A stretch of DNA of 33,696 bases. Source: Cryptosporangium minutisporangium (lineage in GTDB: Bacteria > Actinomycetota > Actinomycetes > Mycobacteriales > Cryptosporangiaceae). A model generated the notes under the pieces. It saw only the letters and a list, made by a program, of their open reading frames with translations, was not told the origin of the DNA and did no database searches. The position numbers were made by a program, and so were the translations under genes. Below, piece by piece: positions 15,700-22,898 of the stretch; position 1 is the stretch's first letter; each line of letters begins with the position of its first letter. Where the stretch lies: the NCBI RefSeq assembly GCF_039536245.1, contig NZ_BAAAYN010000010.1, positions 250-33,945 on the forward strand. Reading direction: 5' to 3'.

Positions 15700-17375
15700 G
15701 ACTTCGCCTTGCCGACCTGCGCGGCCCACGGCGAGCTGATGTACGAGAACGAGGCCGGCGCGCCGGTGAGTCGCTTGTTGAGGAACAGCCGGTTGTACGA
15801 CTCGGCGAGCGTGATCTGCAGCTTGGCCGGCGCGTACACCTTCTGAGCGGCGACGAACGCGTTCGCCGACGCGGTCGGGTCGGTGGCCGACGTCGCGGTC
15901 AGGATGTTCTTGGTGACCGACGGGTCGCTGTAGTTCGTCCAGTTGAACAGGCCACCCTCGAGCACGAAGCCCGGCGCGTAGTACAGCGCTCCCGGCACCT
16001 CGATGTAGCCGGTGGTAGCGACCAGGTCGAACTGGGCGCGGGCGGCCGGGTCGTAGAACAGGGTGCCGAACTGGGTGGGCTGGAGTTGCTTGATCGTCAG
16101 CGTCAGGCCGAGCTTCTCCGCCGCGGCCTGCGCCAGCGTCGCGGTCTGCAGTAGCGACTGGTTGCCGGCCGGCACCGCGAGCGTGAGCGACTTCCGGCTG
16201 GGCGCGGCCTCGGCGACGAGCTTCTTCGCCGCCTCCAGGTCGGCCTTGCTGGTGTCCAGGAGCGCGTCGTACCCGGCGTCGTAGACCTCCTTGGCCGGGC
16301 TACCCGACCAGACCAGGGGAGGGGTGAACGTCTTGAGCGGCCGGCCGGTGCCCTTCAGCACGCTGCTCGCGAAGCTGTTCTTGTCGATCGCGAGGTCCAG
16401 CGCCTGACGGATCCGCGGGTCGGCGGCCGGGCCGGAGTCCGACGCCGGGCCGAGGCTGTAGGTCTCGGTGCTCTCACCGAAGTAGACGGTGCCGACGTCC
16501 GACCGGCGCAGCGCGGCCAGGCCGCCCAGCGGCACGCCGTAGATGCCGTCCACCTCGCCGGAGAGCAGCGCGCTGGTCAGCGTGCTGTCGTCGCTGAGGA
16601 ACACGAACTCGAACGTGGCCGCCTTGGCCTTCCGGGCGGCGTCCCAGTAGGTGGGGTTGCGCTTCAGCGTGATGTTCTGCCCGGACTTCCAGCTCCCGAC
16701 CGTGAACGGTCCGGTGCACTGGACGCCGGTGCTCGGCGTGCCGAACTTCGGCCCGGCCTTGGTCGCGAAGGCCTGGTCGACGATCATGCCCGGCACGCCG
16801 GCCATGCTGTTCACGAACTGGACGTCCGGCACCCGGAACCGGACCGTGACCTCCAGCGGGCCCGTTTTGTCGATCGAGGCGACGTTGAAGAAGACGTGCG
16901 CGGCGTAGGACGCGAGCTTCGGGTCCATGTTCCGCTTCAGGCTGTAGACGACGTCCTCCGCCGTCATCTCCGAGCCGTCCCAGAACGTCACGCCGTCCCG
17001 CAGCGAGATCACGACGGTCGTCGGGTCCTTCTGGGTGACGGCGGTCGCCAGTCCGGGCGCGGTCGAGAAGTCCGGCTGCAGGAGCAGCAGGCTCTCGCAG
17101 AGGTTCGTGACGATCGAGTTCGCCGAGTAGTCGCCGGTCTTGGCGGGGTCGAGCGATCGCGGTTCGCCGTACGGTAACGCCCACGTCACGGAGTCGACGT
17201 CACCGACGGCGGCCGGCGTGGTTTCGGTGAGCGTGATCTTCCCGTCGGCGGCCTTGTCGTCCGACGAGCCACCTCCGTTGCAGCCGACGAGCACGAGGCT
17301 CGCGACGAGCGTGGAGGTCACCACCGGAAGGAGCCGTCGCAGCCTGGCTCCGGACGTCCTACGAGTCGGGTTCAT
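15696..17375 (-). CDS. ABC transporter substrate-binding lipoprotein, family 5
   Basis: A 559-aa extracellular solute-binding protein (SBP_bac_5 family: peptides, nickel, glycosides and related ligands). The signal peptide has a basic start (NPTRRTSGARLRR), a hydrophobic core and the lipobox LVGC with lipidated Cys32. The mature part has the family features EPRSLDPAKTGDYSANSIV, GVTFWDGSEMTAEDVVYSLKR and RQALDLAIDKNSF. The start at 17375 is supported by AGGAG 8 nt upstream; a longer in-frame start at 17528 would bury the signal peptide. It is first of the five-gene importer operon. The promoter region (17376-17613) carries the element shared with the TetR promoter. Confidence 0.94.
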   Translation of the reverse strand: MNPTRRTSGARLRRLLPVVTSTLVASLVLVGCNGGGSSDDKAADGKITLTETTPAAVGDVDSVTWALPYGEPRSLDPAKTGDYSANSIVTNLCESLLLLQPDFSTAPGLATAVTQKDPTTVVISLRDGVTFWDGSEMTAEDVVYSLKRNMDPKLASYAAHVFFNVASIDKTGPLEVTVRFRVPDVQFVNSMAGVPGMIVDQAFATKAGPKFGTPSTGVQCTGPFTVGSWKSGQNITLKRNPTYWDAARKAKAATFEFVFLSDDSTLTSALLSGEVDGIYGVPLGGLAALRRSDVGTVYFGESTETYSLGPASDSGPAADPRIRQALDLAIDKNSFASSVLKGTGRPLKTFTPPLVWSGSPAKEVYDAGYDALLDTSKADLEAAKKLVAEAAPSRKSLTLAVPAGNQSLLQTATLAQAAAEKLGLTLTIKQLQPTQFGTLFYDPAARAQFDLVATTGYIEVPGALYYAPGFVLEGGLFNWTNYSDPSVTKNILTATSATDPTASANAFVAAQKVYAPAKLQITLAESYNRLFLNKRLTGAPASFSYISSPWAAQVGKAKS

Positions 17376-17510
17376 CAGGGTTGCTCCTGGGGGAGGGCGA
17401 GGGCCGGCACCGCACCGGTGGTGCGTCGCGGACGGTCGGCAGGCGTTGGAGGCCGCATGGCGGGGGTCACGCGGTCGTCCTGCGATGACCGGTTCAGGCT
17501 GCCGCCACCC

Positions 17511-17527
17511 AGGTTGATTGTCAATCA
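17511..17527. promoter_or_regulatory. Operator/promoter element of the importer operon
   Basis: TGATTGTCAATCA (17515-17527) is a perfect inverted repeat around a central T. Read towards the importer genes it gives TTGACAATCAACCTG, in which TTGACA (17524-17519) is a consensus -35. The TetR promoter at 11369-11384 has TGACAATCAAACCTG. The -10 here is not convincing. An AT-rich tract (17529-17544) flanks it. The rest of 17376-17613 holds no gene. Confidence 0.6.
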
Positions 17528-17613
17528 TGGAAATTAATTATTTACGGTGCTCGTCGCCGAGGATCCCGTGGCGTGGGCCTCCTTGGAGGGGGATAGATAG
17601 TCGCGATGACCAG

Positions 17614-18495
17614 TTATCGGGGTTGGTGCGGAGTGCTGCTGATGGCGCGCCGGTAGTGCGCGGCGATCTCGTCGCTGGTGGTCAGCCACGCTTCCGGCTG
17701 GGCCGCGAGGTACGCCAGTGCCTCGTCGAGGTAGCGGGCCCGGAACGGCTGCCCGATCACGAACGGGTGCAGAGCCAGTGCGAGCACCCGGCCGCTCGGG
17801 TGGGCATCGTTCCGCAGTTGGTCGAACTGGTCCCGCACGATCCGGACGAACTCCGGCCCGGGCGTGCCCTTACCGAACAGCAGCAGGTCGTTGAGCTCGA
17901 CCGAGTACGGAACGCTGAGCATGCCGGGCACCGCGAACTCGTACGGCTGGTCGTCGTTCGTCCAGTCGAGGACGTACTCCAGGCCGAGCTCGGCGAGCAG
18001 GTGCGGGGTCCGCGCGGTTTCGGTGAGCCCTGGACCCATCCAGCCGCGCGGTCGCCTGCCGACGGCGTCCGCGATCGTGTCGACGATGTCGGCGAGGACG
18101 CGACGCTCCTCGTCCGGCGGCAGGTCGGCGTGGAGTGCCGAGTTCGTGCGTCCGTGCGCGAGCCAGGCCCAGTCCCGCTCCAGGCCGGCCCGGATGATCT
18201 GCGGGTACTCTGCCGGGACCATCGAGTTCAGCAGGACGCTGGGGCGAATTCCGTGCCGGTCGAGGCTCTCGATCGTGCGCCAGATCCCGACCCGCGCACC
18301 GTAGTCCCGCCAGCCGTAGTTGAGCGGGTCGGGCACCAGGTCGGCGGTGCCGGGCCAGATGCTGGTCGACGGGCGGTCCACGAGGAAGTGCTCGACGTTG
18401 AGGCCCACGTACACGGCGACGGTGGCGCCACCGGGCCACTCGATCGAGGGGCGCTCGGTGATCGGGCTGTACGGAAAGGGTGGAGTGTTCGTCAT
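17614..18495 (-). CDS. Polysaccharide-deacetylase-fold protein (PuuE-like)
   Basis: A 293-aa protein of the NodB-fold superfamily, closest in pattern to the PuuE allantoinase-like group: PGGATVAVYVGLNVEHF near the start, then YGWRDYGARVGIWRTIESLDRHGI, RGWMGPGLTET and ALHPFVIGQPFRARYLDEAL near the end. The metal-binding H-x3-H motif of classical deacetylases is not visible, as expected for the PuuE-type branch. The likely reaction is hydrolysis of a cyclic amide or another C-N bond; the substrate is unknown. A TACCGT -10 lies 6 nt before the ATG, implying a leaderless mRNA. The promoter has a 20-bp spacer with an internal palindrome, typical of MerR control, and the MerR gene is divergent 40 bp away. 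Confidence 0.85.
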   Translation of the reverse strand: MTNTPPFPYSPITERPSIEWPGGATVAVYVGLNVEHFLVDRPSTSIWPGTADLVPDPLNYGWRDYGARVGIWRTIESLDRHGIRPSVLLNSMVPAEYPQIIRAGLERDWAWLAHGRTNSALHADLPPDEERRVLADIVDTIADAVGRRPRGWMGPGLTETARTPHLLAELGLEYVLDWTNDDQPYEFAVPGMLSVPYSVELNDLLLFGKGTPGPEFVRIVRDQFDQLRNDAHPSGRVLALALHPFVIGQPFRARYLDEALAYLAAQPEAWLTTSDEIAAHYRRAISSTPHQPR

Positions 18496-18501
18496 GTAGG
18501 G

Positions 18502-18533
18502 ACGGTAAAACCTGACACCGGTGTTAAGTTCAA
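18502..18533 (-). promoter_or_regulatory. MerR-type promoter with 20-bp spacer
   Basis: Minus strand: -35 TTGAAC (18533-18528), -10 TACCGT (18507-18502), spacer 20 bp, centred on the palindrome ACACCGGTGT, which extends imperfectly to AACTTAACACC/GGTGTCAGGTT. Overlong spacers with a central dyad are the hallmark of promoters that MerR proteins activate by DNA distortion. Confidence 0.7.
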
Positions 18534-18535
18534 GC

Positions 18536-18892
18536 ATGCGAATCGGCGAACTCGCCCGGCGAACCGGGGTCAGTGAACGGTCGCTGCGGTACTACGAGCA
18601 ACGCGGCCTGCTCGCCTCCGCGCGGACCGCCGGTGGGCACCGCGACTACCCGGAGCGCGCGGTCGAGCGGGTGATCCGGATCCAGGAGCTGTTCGCCGCC
18701 GGCCTGCACAGCGCGAAGATCGCGCAACTGCTGCCCTGCATGCGGGACGCCGACGGGGGTCCGTCCGAGAAAGCGACGCCGCGGCTCGTCGCCGAGCTCA
18801 CCGCCGAGCGCGAGCGCATCGACCAGATGCTCACCGAGCTGGCGAACTCCCGGGCCGTGCTCGACGAGGTGATCGACGCCGCCAAGCAGTGA
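18536..18892 (+). CDS. MerR-family transcriptional regulator
   Basis: A 118-aa regulator. The MerR winged helix-turn-helix is at 1-70 (MRIGELARRTGVSERSLRYYEQRGLL, then GGHRDYPERAVERVIRIQEL), followed by a coiled-coil dimerisation helix (about 80-115). There is no C-terminal metal-binding cysteine set and no effector domain, so the signal is unknown. It starts 3 nt from the -35 element of the divergent deacetylase-like gene and likely controls it. It converges with the DUF4185 gene with a 12-bp gap. Confidence 0.93.
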   Translation: MRIGELARRTGVSERSLRYYEQRGLLASARTAGGHRDYPERAVERVIRIQELFAAGLHSAKIAQLLPCMRDADGGPSEKATPRLVAELTAERERIDQMLTELANSRAVLDEVIDAAKQ

Positions 18893-18904
18893 CGGCACCG
18901 CAAC

Positions 18905-20104
18905 TCAGTCGTCGAACTCCACCCGGATCAGGCGCTGCTGGTACGTCGCTTGCTGGTAATAGCTGAAGTACTGGACCAAGCCGTCCTGCTCGGCGTACTC
19001 CGGATGCGCGAACCCGGCGTAGTTCGTGCCCGCTCCCGCGTTGTCGGTCTCGGCCACCGCGAACGGCCGCGACCACGGCCCGGCGGGCGACGCACCCATC
19101 TGCGCGGTGAGCGTGTTGCTCAGCGGCGGGAGGTACACGTTGAGCCACGCGTCCAGCGCGGGTACCCGGACGACCGAATTACCTGCCGACCCCGCGGAGA
19201 GATTGGTCGCCGAGTCGTCCTGGTCGGCGGTCCACTTCGCGGCGCCGCTCCCGTCGCGTCCGGCATAGAACTGCCACCGCGACCGGTCGGCGAGGTCGTC
19301 GATCGGCGCCCGGGCCAGGTGGCAGCGGCTGTCGCAGTCGCCGTAGACGTACAACTGGTCGTCGACGACGACCGCGGCCGCGGTGTAGCCGGTCTCGTGC
19401 GGGAAGAACATCGTCGGATCGGGTCCGTCGACGCTCTGGAGCACCGACTCGTCCCGGGCCGCCAGCCGCGTCACCCGGCGGGTCTTCATGTCGATCACGG
19501 CGATGCCGGTCCCCAGCCCATGGCCGAGCGGCCCGGAGCACCGCGAGTTCTCCGGGCCCTGGCGACACAGCTTGCTGTAGAGCACGAGGACGCGGTCGCG
19601 CTCCGGGTCGGCGACGATCGCCCCGGGCCACAGCCCGATCTGCGCGCCGCAGTTCGGATCGCTCTTCGGCGTGCAGCGTTCCTTCGCGTGCTTCTTGGTG
19701 AACGCCTTCTCCGAGGGCGAATAGGGCAGCAGGTCGACGGGCTCGGCACCGTTCGCGCCGAAGACGTCGGTCGTGGTGATCGTGATGCCGTCGCTCGCCC
19801 GTAGGTCCGTGGTCGCGGCGCCGGTGCTGGAGATGAACTTCCACGGCTCGCGGACCACGGTGTCGCCGAACACCCAGAGCGAGCGATCGCCGTACCGGGT
19901 GCTCTGCCCGTTGTCCCGGCCGTTGACCCGGGGGTGCTGACGGAGCGGCCCCAACTCGGTGGTGCCGACGATCTCCGGGATCGAGGGCGCCCTGCCGTCG
20001 TCGTCGGGGTGCAGTACGCGCCAGGCGACCACGGTGCCGACGAGGAACCCGGCGACGAGTCCGGCCACCACCGCGAGCGTCCGCCGGGAGAGCGGGTGGG
20101 GCAC
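18905..20104 (-). CDS. Membrane-anchored or secreted DUF4185 protein
   Basis: A 399-aa protein with a signal anchor at about 5-30 (RRTLAVVAGLVAGFLVGTVV) and an extracytoplasmic DUF4185-like beta-propeller region. Recognisable pieces are SLWVFGDTVV, QLYVYGDCDS and GAGTNYAGFAHPE. Six or more cysteines (for example CTPKSDPNC, CRQGPENSRC, CDSRC) are consistent with export and disulphides. The GTG start at 20104 is chosen because GAGGA lies about 6 nt upstream. ATGs at 20143 and 20176 are in frame, but the latter overlaps a CATAAT -10-like element. Family function is unknown; glycan binding or cleavage is possible. The neighbours give no functional clue. Confidence 0.8.
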   Translation of the reverse strand: MPHPLSRRTLAVVAGLVAGFLVGTVVAWRVLHPDDDGRAPSIPEIVGTTELGPLRQHPRVNGRDNGQSTRYGDRSLWVFGDTVVREPWKFISSTGAATTDLRASDGITITTTDVFGANGAEPVDLLPYSPSEKAFTKKHAKERCTPKSDPNCGAQIGLWPGAIVADPERDRVLVLYSKLCRQGPENSRCSGPLGHGLGTGIAVIDMKTRRVTRLAARDESVLQSVDGPDPTMFFPHETGYTAAAVVVDDQLYVYGDCDSRCHLARAPIDDLADRSRWQFYAGRDGSGAAKWTADQDDSATNLSAGSAGNSVVRVPALDAWLNVYLPPLSNTLTAQMGASPAGPWSRPFAVAETDNAGAGTNYAGFAHPEYAEQDGLVQYFSYYQQATYQQRLIRVEFDD

Positions 20105-20228
20105 GGGCCGTCCTCTTTTCGGTCGGTGCGGGAGCTCTGCACGCATCCGGCGTCCGTTGGGTGAGGCGTACGCCATTATGGGATGTCGAGGTAGGCGCCT
20201 CCGAACGCCCCCGCGGTAACGACGTCGC

Positions 20229-20822
20229 TCAAGCCTTTTTCGTCGACGGGTCGGTGCGTCGGCGGGCGCGGTAGGCGCGCATCGACGCCTGGCTCGCGCA
20301 TTGCGGGCTGCAGTAACCGGCGGACGTGTTGCGCGTCCGGTCGACGAACGCGAAGTGGCACGGCGCGTTACGGCAGGCCTTGATCCGGGGCCAGTCGCCG
20401 GCGAGTGCGAGTTCGCCCGCTGCGGCGAGAACGCGAGCCAGCGTGCCGGGAAGTCCATCCTGGACGGGGCGCAGTCGTGCTCCGCTGCGGTCGATGTCCG
20501 CCGCCATCGGATACCGCTGGCCGGCCCGCCGCAGCAGCGTCTCGGCCGTGGCGAGGTCGGTATCGGTGACAGCCGGGTCGTTCGCGTGCGCGAGGAGCAC
20601 GGTCACGAGCGCGTCGCGGAGTTGGCGCGCCTCGGCGGCGTCGGCGTCCGTGGTGACGTTGCGGCCGGGTTCTGCACCGAGCCAACCGACCTCGCCGAGC
20701 CACGCGTGCAGGTGCTCGGCGTCGGCGAAACGCTCGATCGCGCCCCCGCCGTCGGCGTGCGTGTTCGCGAACGTCAGCAGGGCGTGTCGCGCGTCGTCGG
20801 CTGACCCGTTCGGACCGTCCAT
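20229..20822 (-). CDS. CGNR zinc-finger (ABATE-domain) regulator
   Basis: A 197-aa protein. The N-terminal ABATE-like helical domain (about 10-130) precedes a C-terminal CGNR-type zinc finger at about 145-190: C-x4-C in CRNAPC, then YCSPQCASQASMRAYRARRR with the second C-x3-C and a basic tail. The CGNR position itself reads CASQ. The family is thought to bind DNA as regulators. The stop lies 124 bp from the DUF4185 start. It is divergent from an SDR gene, and the shared 80-bp gap has three GTTAGG/CCTAAC words, so autoregulation and control of the SDR gene are plausible. A TAGGAT -10-like element 7 nt from the ATG suggests a leaderless mRNA. Confidence 0.87.
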   Translation of the reverse strand: MDGPNGSADDARHALLTFANTHADGGGAIERFADAEHLHAWLGEVGWLGAEPGRNVTTDADAAEARQLRDALVTVLLAHANDPAVTDTDLATAETLLRRAGQRYPMAADIDRSGARLRPVQDGLPGTLARVLAAAGELALAGDWPRIKACRNAPCHFAFVDRTRNTSAGYCSPQCASQASMRAYRARRRTDPSTKKA

Positions 20823-20830
20823 GACCTGAT

Positions 20831-20901
20831 CCTAACGGGATCCCAGCAGGGCTGAGCCGGCGGCGTTTTGCCGTTAGGGTCTAAACGTCTATGGTCCTAA
20901 C
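20831..20901. promoter_or_regulatory. Divergent promoter with three GTTAGG/CCTAAC words
   Basis: CCTAAC at 20831-20836, GTTAGG at 20873-20878 and CCTAAC at 20896-20901. The last two form a 29-bp inverted pair. Plus-strand promoter elements TTGCCG (20868-20873) and TATGGT (20890-20895, 16-bp spacer) end 7 nt before the SDR ATG, so that mRNA is probably leaderless and the operator pair overlaps it. Confidence 0.6.
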
Positions 20902-20902
20902 C

Positions 20903-21763
20903 ATGACCTCTTCGAGCAGCACCTCCCGATCGACCCGCACCTGGTTCGTCACCGGCGCCTCGTCCGGTATCGGATTAGCCCTGTCCCGCGCTGCCGCCGG
21001 CCGCGGCGACACCGTGGTGGCCGTGGCCCGCCGAGCGCACAACCTGGAAACACTGACCCGCGAGTTCGGCAACCGGGTCCTCGTCCGCGCCGCCGACGTC
21101 ACGGACCAGGCTCAGCTCGACCAGGCCGTCGCGGCCGCGGTCGAGAAGTTCGGCCGCATCGACGTCGTCGCGAACCTCGCCGGCTACGGGCTGTTCGGCG
21201 CCGTCGAGGAGGCCACCGACGAGCAGGCCCGCAGCATCTTCGGAACGAACGTCCACGGTGTGCTCAACGTGCTGCGCGCGACGTTGCCGGTCCTCCGGGC
21301 GCAGGGCTCGGGGCACGTCCTGCAAGGCTCGTCCTACTACGGGCAGACCGCGCACCCCGGCGTCGGCCTGCTGGCGGCGACCAAGTACGCGGTGGAGGGC
21401 CTCTCCGACGCCCTGGTCGGCGAACTCGCTCCGCTGGGCATCCACGTGACCCTCGTCGAGCCCGGGTACACGGCGACCGCGTTCCTGGACAACCTCGACG
21501 TCGCCCCCGCCATCGGCGCGTACGACGGCACCGTCCGGGAGGTGCAGAAGGCCCTCGGCGCCCTGCCGTCGTCGGCGTTCAACAGCGCCGAGCGCGTGGC
21601 GGACGCCGTCCTCGCAGCCGTCGACGCGGAGAACCCCCCGCGACGGCTCGCCACCGGCGCGCACGCCGTGCGGGAGATGCGTGCCGCACTCACCACGCGC
21701 CTGGCCGAACTCGATTCGTGGGCGCCGGTCAGCGAGAGCGTCGACCAACTCGTCGTCGCGTAG
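20903..21763 (+). CDS. Short-chain dehydrogenase/reductase fold protein, catalytic Tyr replaced
   Basis: A 286-aa SDR. The cofactor motif TGASSGIG lies at 17-24, D65 follows in the AADVTD stretch, and NLAG at 91-94 stands for the usual NNAG. The active-site serine aligns at S144 (QGSSYYG) and the lysine at K161 (AATKYAVEG), but the YxxxK position is L157 (GVGLLAATK), so the catalytic tyrosine is absent. The overall pattern is the classical group that resembles retinol/ketone reductases. Either a neighbouring residue substitutes or the protein binds NAD(P) without classical reduction. The ATG at 20903 follows the promoter closely; an ATG at 20891 would overlap the -10 and is rejected. Likely regulated by the divergent CGNR protein. 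Confidence 0.9.
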   Translation: MTSSSSTSRSTRTWFVTGASSGIGLALSRAAAGRGDTVVAVARRAHNLETLTREFGNRVLVRAADVTDQAQLDQAVAAAVEKFGRIDVVANLAGYGLFGAVEEATDEQARSIFGTNVHGVLNVLRATLPVLRAQGSGHVLQGSSYYGQTAHPGVGLLAATKYAVEGLSDALVGELAPLGIHVTLVEPGYTATAFLDNLDVAPAIGAYDGTVREVQKALGALPSSAFNSAERVADAVLAAVDAENPPRRLATGAHAVREMRAALTTRLAELDSWAPVSESVDQLVVA

Positions 21764-21773
21764 GCCACGCTGG

Positions 21774-21812
21774 GAGTTCGCGGGCTCCGGCGGCGGGCGG
21801 GCCCGCGAACTC
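21774..21812. terminator. Bidirectional hairpin terminator
   Basis: GAGTTCGCGGGC (21774-21785) pairs perfectly with GCCCGCGAACTC (21801-21812), 12 bp with a 15-nt loop. It lies between the convergent SDR and PaaX genes and is followed on the plus strand by ACATATTA. Confidence 0.75.
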
Positions 21813-21858
21813 ACATATTACCGAGCGGTGACGAGCGTTGAGAAACTGCCGATCGTGG

Positions 21859-22737
21859 TCACCCCGGACGAAATCGCCCGAGTTCCAGGTCGAGCATCCG
21901 CTCCGCGCCCGGCAGCAAACCCTGATAGCACCGTCGGTACACCGCGGCGCTCTGGTCGGCCGGCCAGTCCGGGGACAGGTAGCGCGCGGGGAGCCCCGGA
22001 TCGGCGCGCAGCACCCGTAGCCAGTCGGCGCCGAGCCGGGTGATCTGAGCCAGCGGATCCTCCGCGCCCGGGCCGCTCCACCACGCGTGGATGAACGCGT
22101 CGTGCCGTTCGCGAATCCGGTCGACCGGCCAGGCGCGGCGAATGAACGCCTCCACCTGCACGCCGGCGAGCGGCGAGGCGCCGAACCACTCCGCCAGTTC
22201 GGCGACCTCGTCGAGGCCGGCGTCGGCCAGGACCGCGGCGACGTCGACGGTGCCCGGAGCGATCCACACTCCGTCCCGCAATCCCCCGAAACCGGCCCAC
22301 GTCAACGCCGCGCGGACCCGGTGCCGGAGATCGCGCCGGCTCTCCGGCATCGAGTAACTCAGCAGAGTCCACTCACCGTCCGGATGCTCGAACGGCGCCG
22401 ACGACTCGACTCGAACGGCCGCCTTGCCGACCAGCTCCGCCGCTTCGTCGCTCAGCCGGTAGTGGGCGGCGCGACCGACCCGGGTGCGCTCCAGAAGCCC
22501 TCGCCGAGTCATGCGGGCGAGCGTCGCCCGGGCCGCCGCTTCGGCGACACCGAGACGGCTCAACAGCCGGAGGAACACCGCCGCGGGGATCGGCGGCAGG
22601 TCGCGTCCGTGCACCACGCCACCGAAGAAGCTGAACAGCAGCGCCTGCGGGCGGTAACTGGTCCGGCTCCCGGCGGTGTTGCCTGCCTCCTGACCCGCCC
22701 CGGCGGCCGCACCTGCCCGCTCTTCCAGCGCCCTCAC
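21859..22737 (-). CDS. PaaX-family transcriptional regulator (copy 1)
   Basis: A 292-aa regulator of the PaaX family (repressors of CoA-thioester catabolic pathways; they sense aryl-CoA in the phenylacetate system). The N-terminal winged helix contains LPPIPAAVFLRLLSRLGV and ARATLARMTRRGLLERTRVG. The central region has HPDGEWTLLSYSMPESRRDLRHR and GGLRDGVWIAPG, followed by the C-terminal domain. By eye it is about 70% identical to the second PaaX at 30185-31060, so the two are paralogues bracketing one operon. The start is uncertain: GTG 22737 gives an N-terminal arm like that of copy 2, and GTG 22785 is also possible. The palindrome at 22789-22800 lies in its promoter. Confidence 0.9.
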   Translation of the reverse strand: MRALEERAGAAAGAGQEAGNTAGSRTSYRPQALLFSFFGGVVHGRDLPPIPAAVFLRLLSRLGVAEAAARATLARMTRRGLLERTRVGRAAHYRLSDEAAELVGKAAVRVESSAPFEHPDGEWTLLSYSMPESRRDLRHRVRAALTWAGFGGLRDGVWIAPGTVDVAAVLADAGLDEVAELAEWFGASPLAGVQVEAFIRRAWPVDRIRERHDAFIHAWWSGPGAEDPLAQITRLGADWLRVLRADPGLPARYLSPDWPADQSAAVYRRCYQGLLPGAERMLDLELGRFRPG

Positions 22738-22787
22738 GTTCGTACGCCCTTCGTCGGCCTCCGTGGCGTCCCACGTTAGACACACTA

Positions 22788-22816
22788 TTGACGTACGTCA
22801 GCAACACTTCTACTTT
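22788..22816 (+). promoter_or_regulatory. Promoter of the import/CoA-ligase operon with PaaX-type operator
   Basis: TTGACG (22788-22793), a 17-bp spacer and TACTTT (22811-22816) form a good vegetative promoter, giving a leader of about 75 nt. The perfect palindrome TGACGTACGTCA (22789-22800) covers the -35 and lies upstream of the divergent PaaX gene, as expected for a repressor acting on both. PaaX binding is inferred. Confidence 0.75.
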
Positions 22817-22898
22817 CCATGTGACCCCCGCCACGCAACCCCTTCGGGTCGGCCCGTCGTCTCGGCCGTCGTCGAAGGACTGGCTCGGAAGGCCACGT

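Noticed and set aside
17518-18576. A 352-codon plus-strand frame
   Set aside because: It is antisense to the PuuE-like gene, which has a recognisable family pattern, promoter and start.
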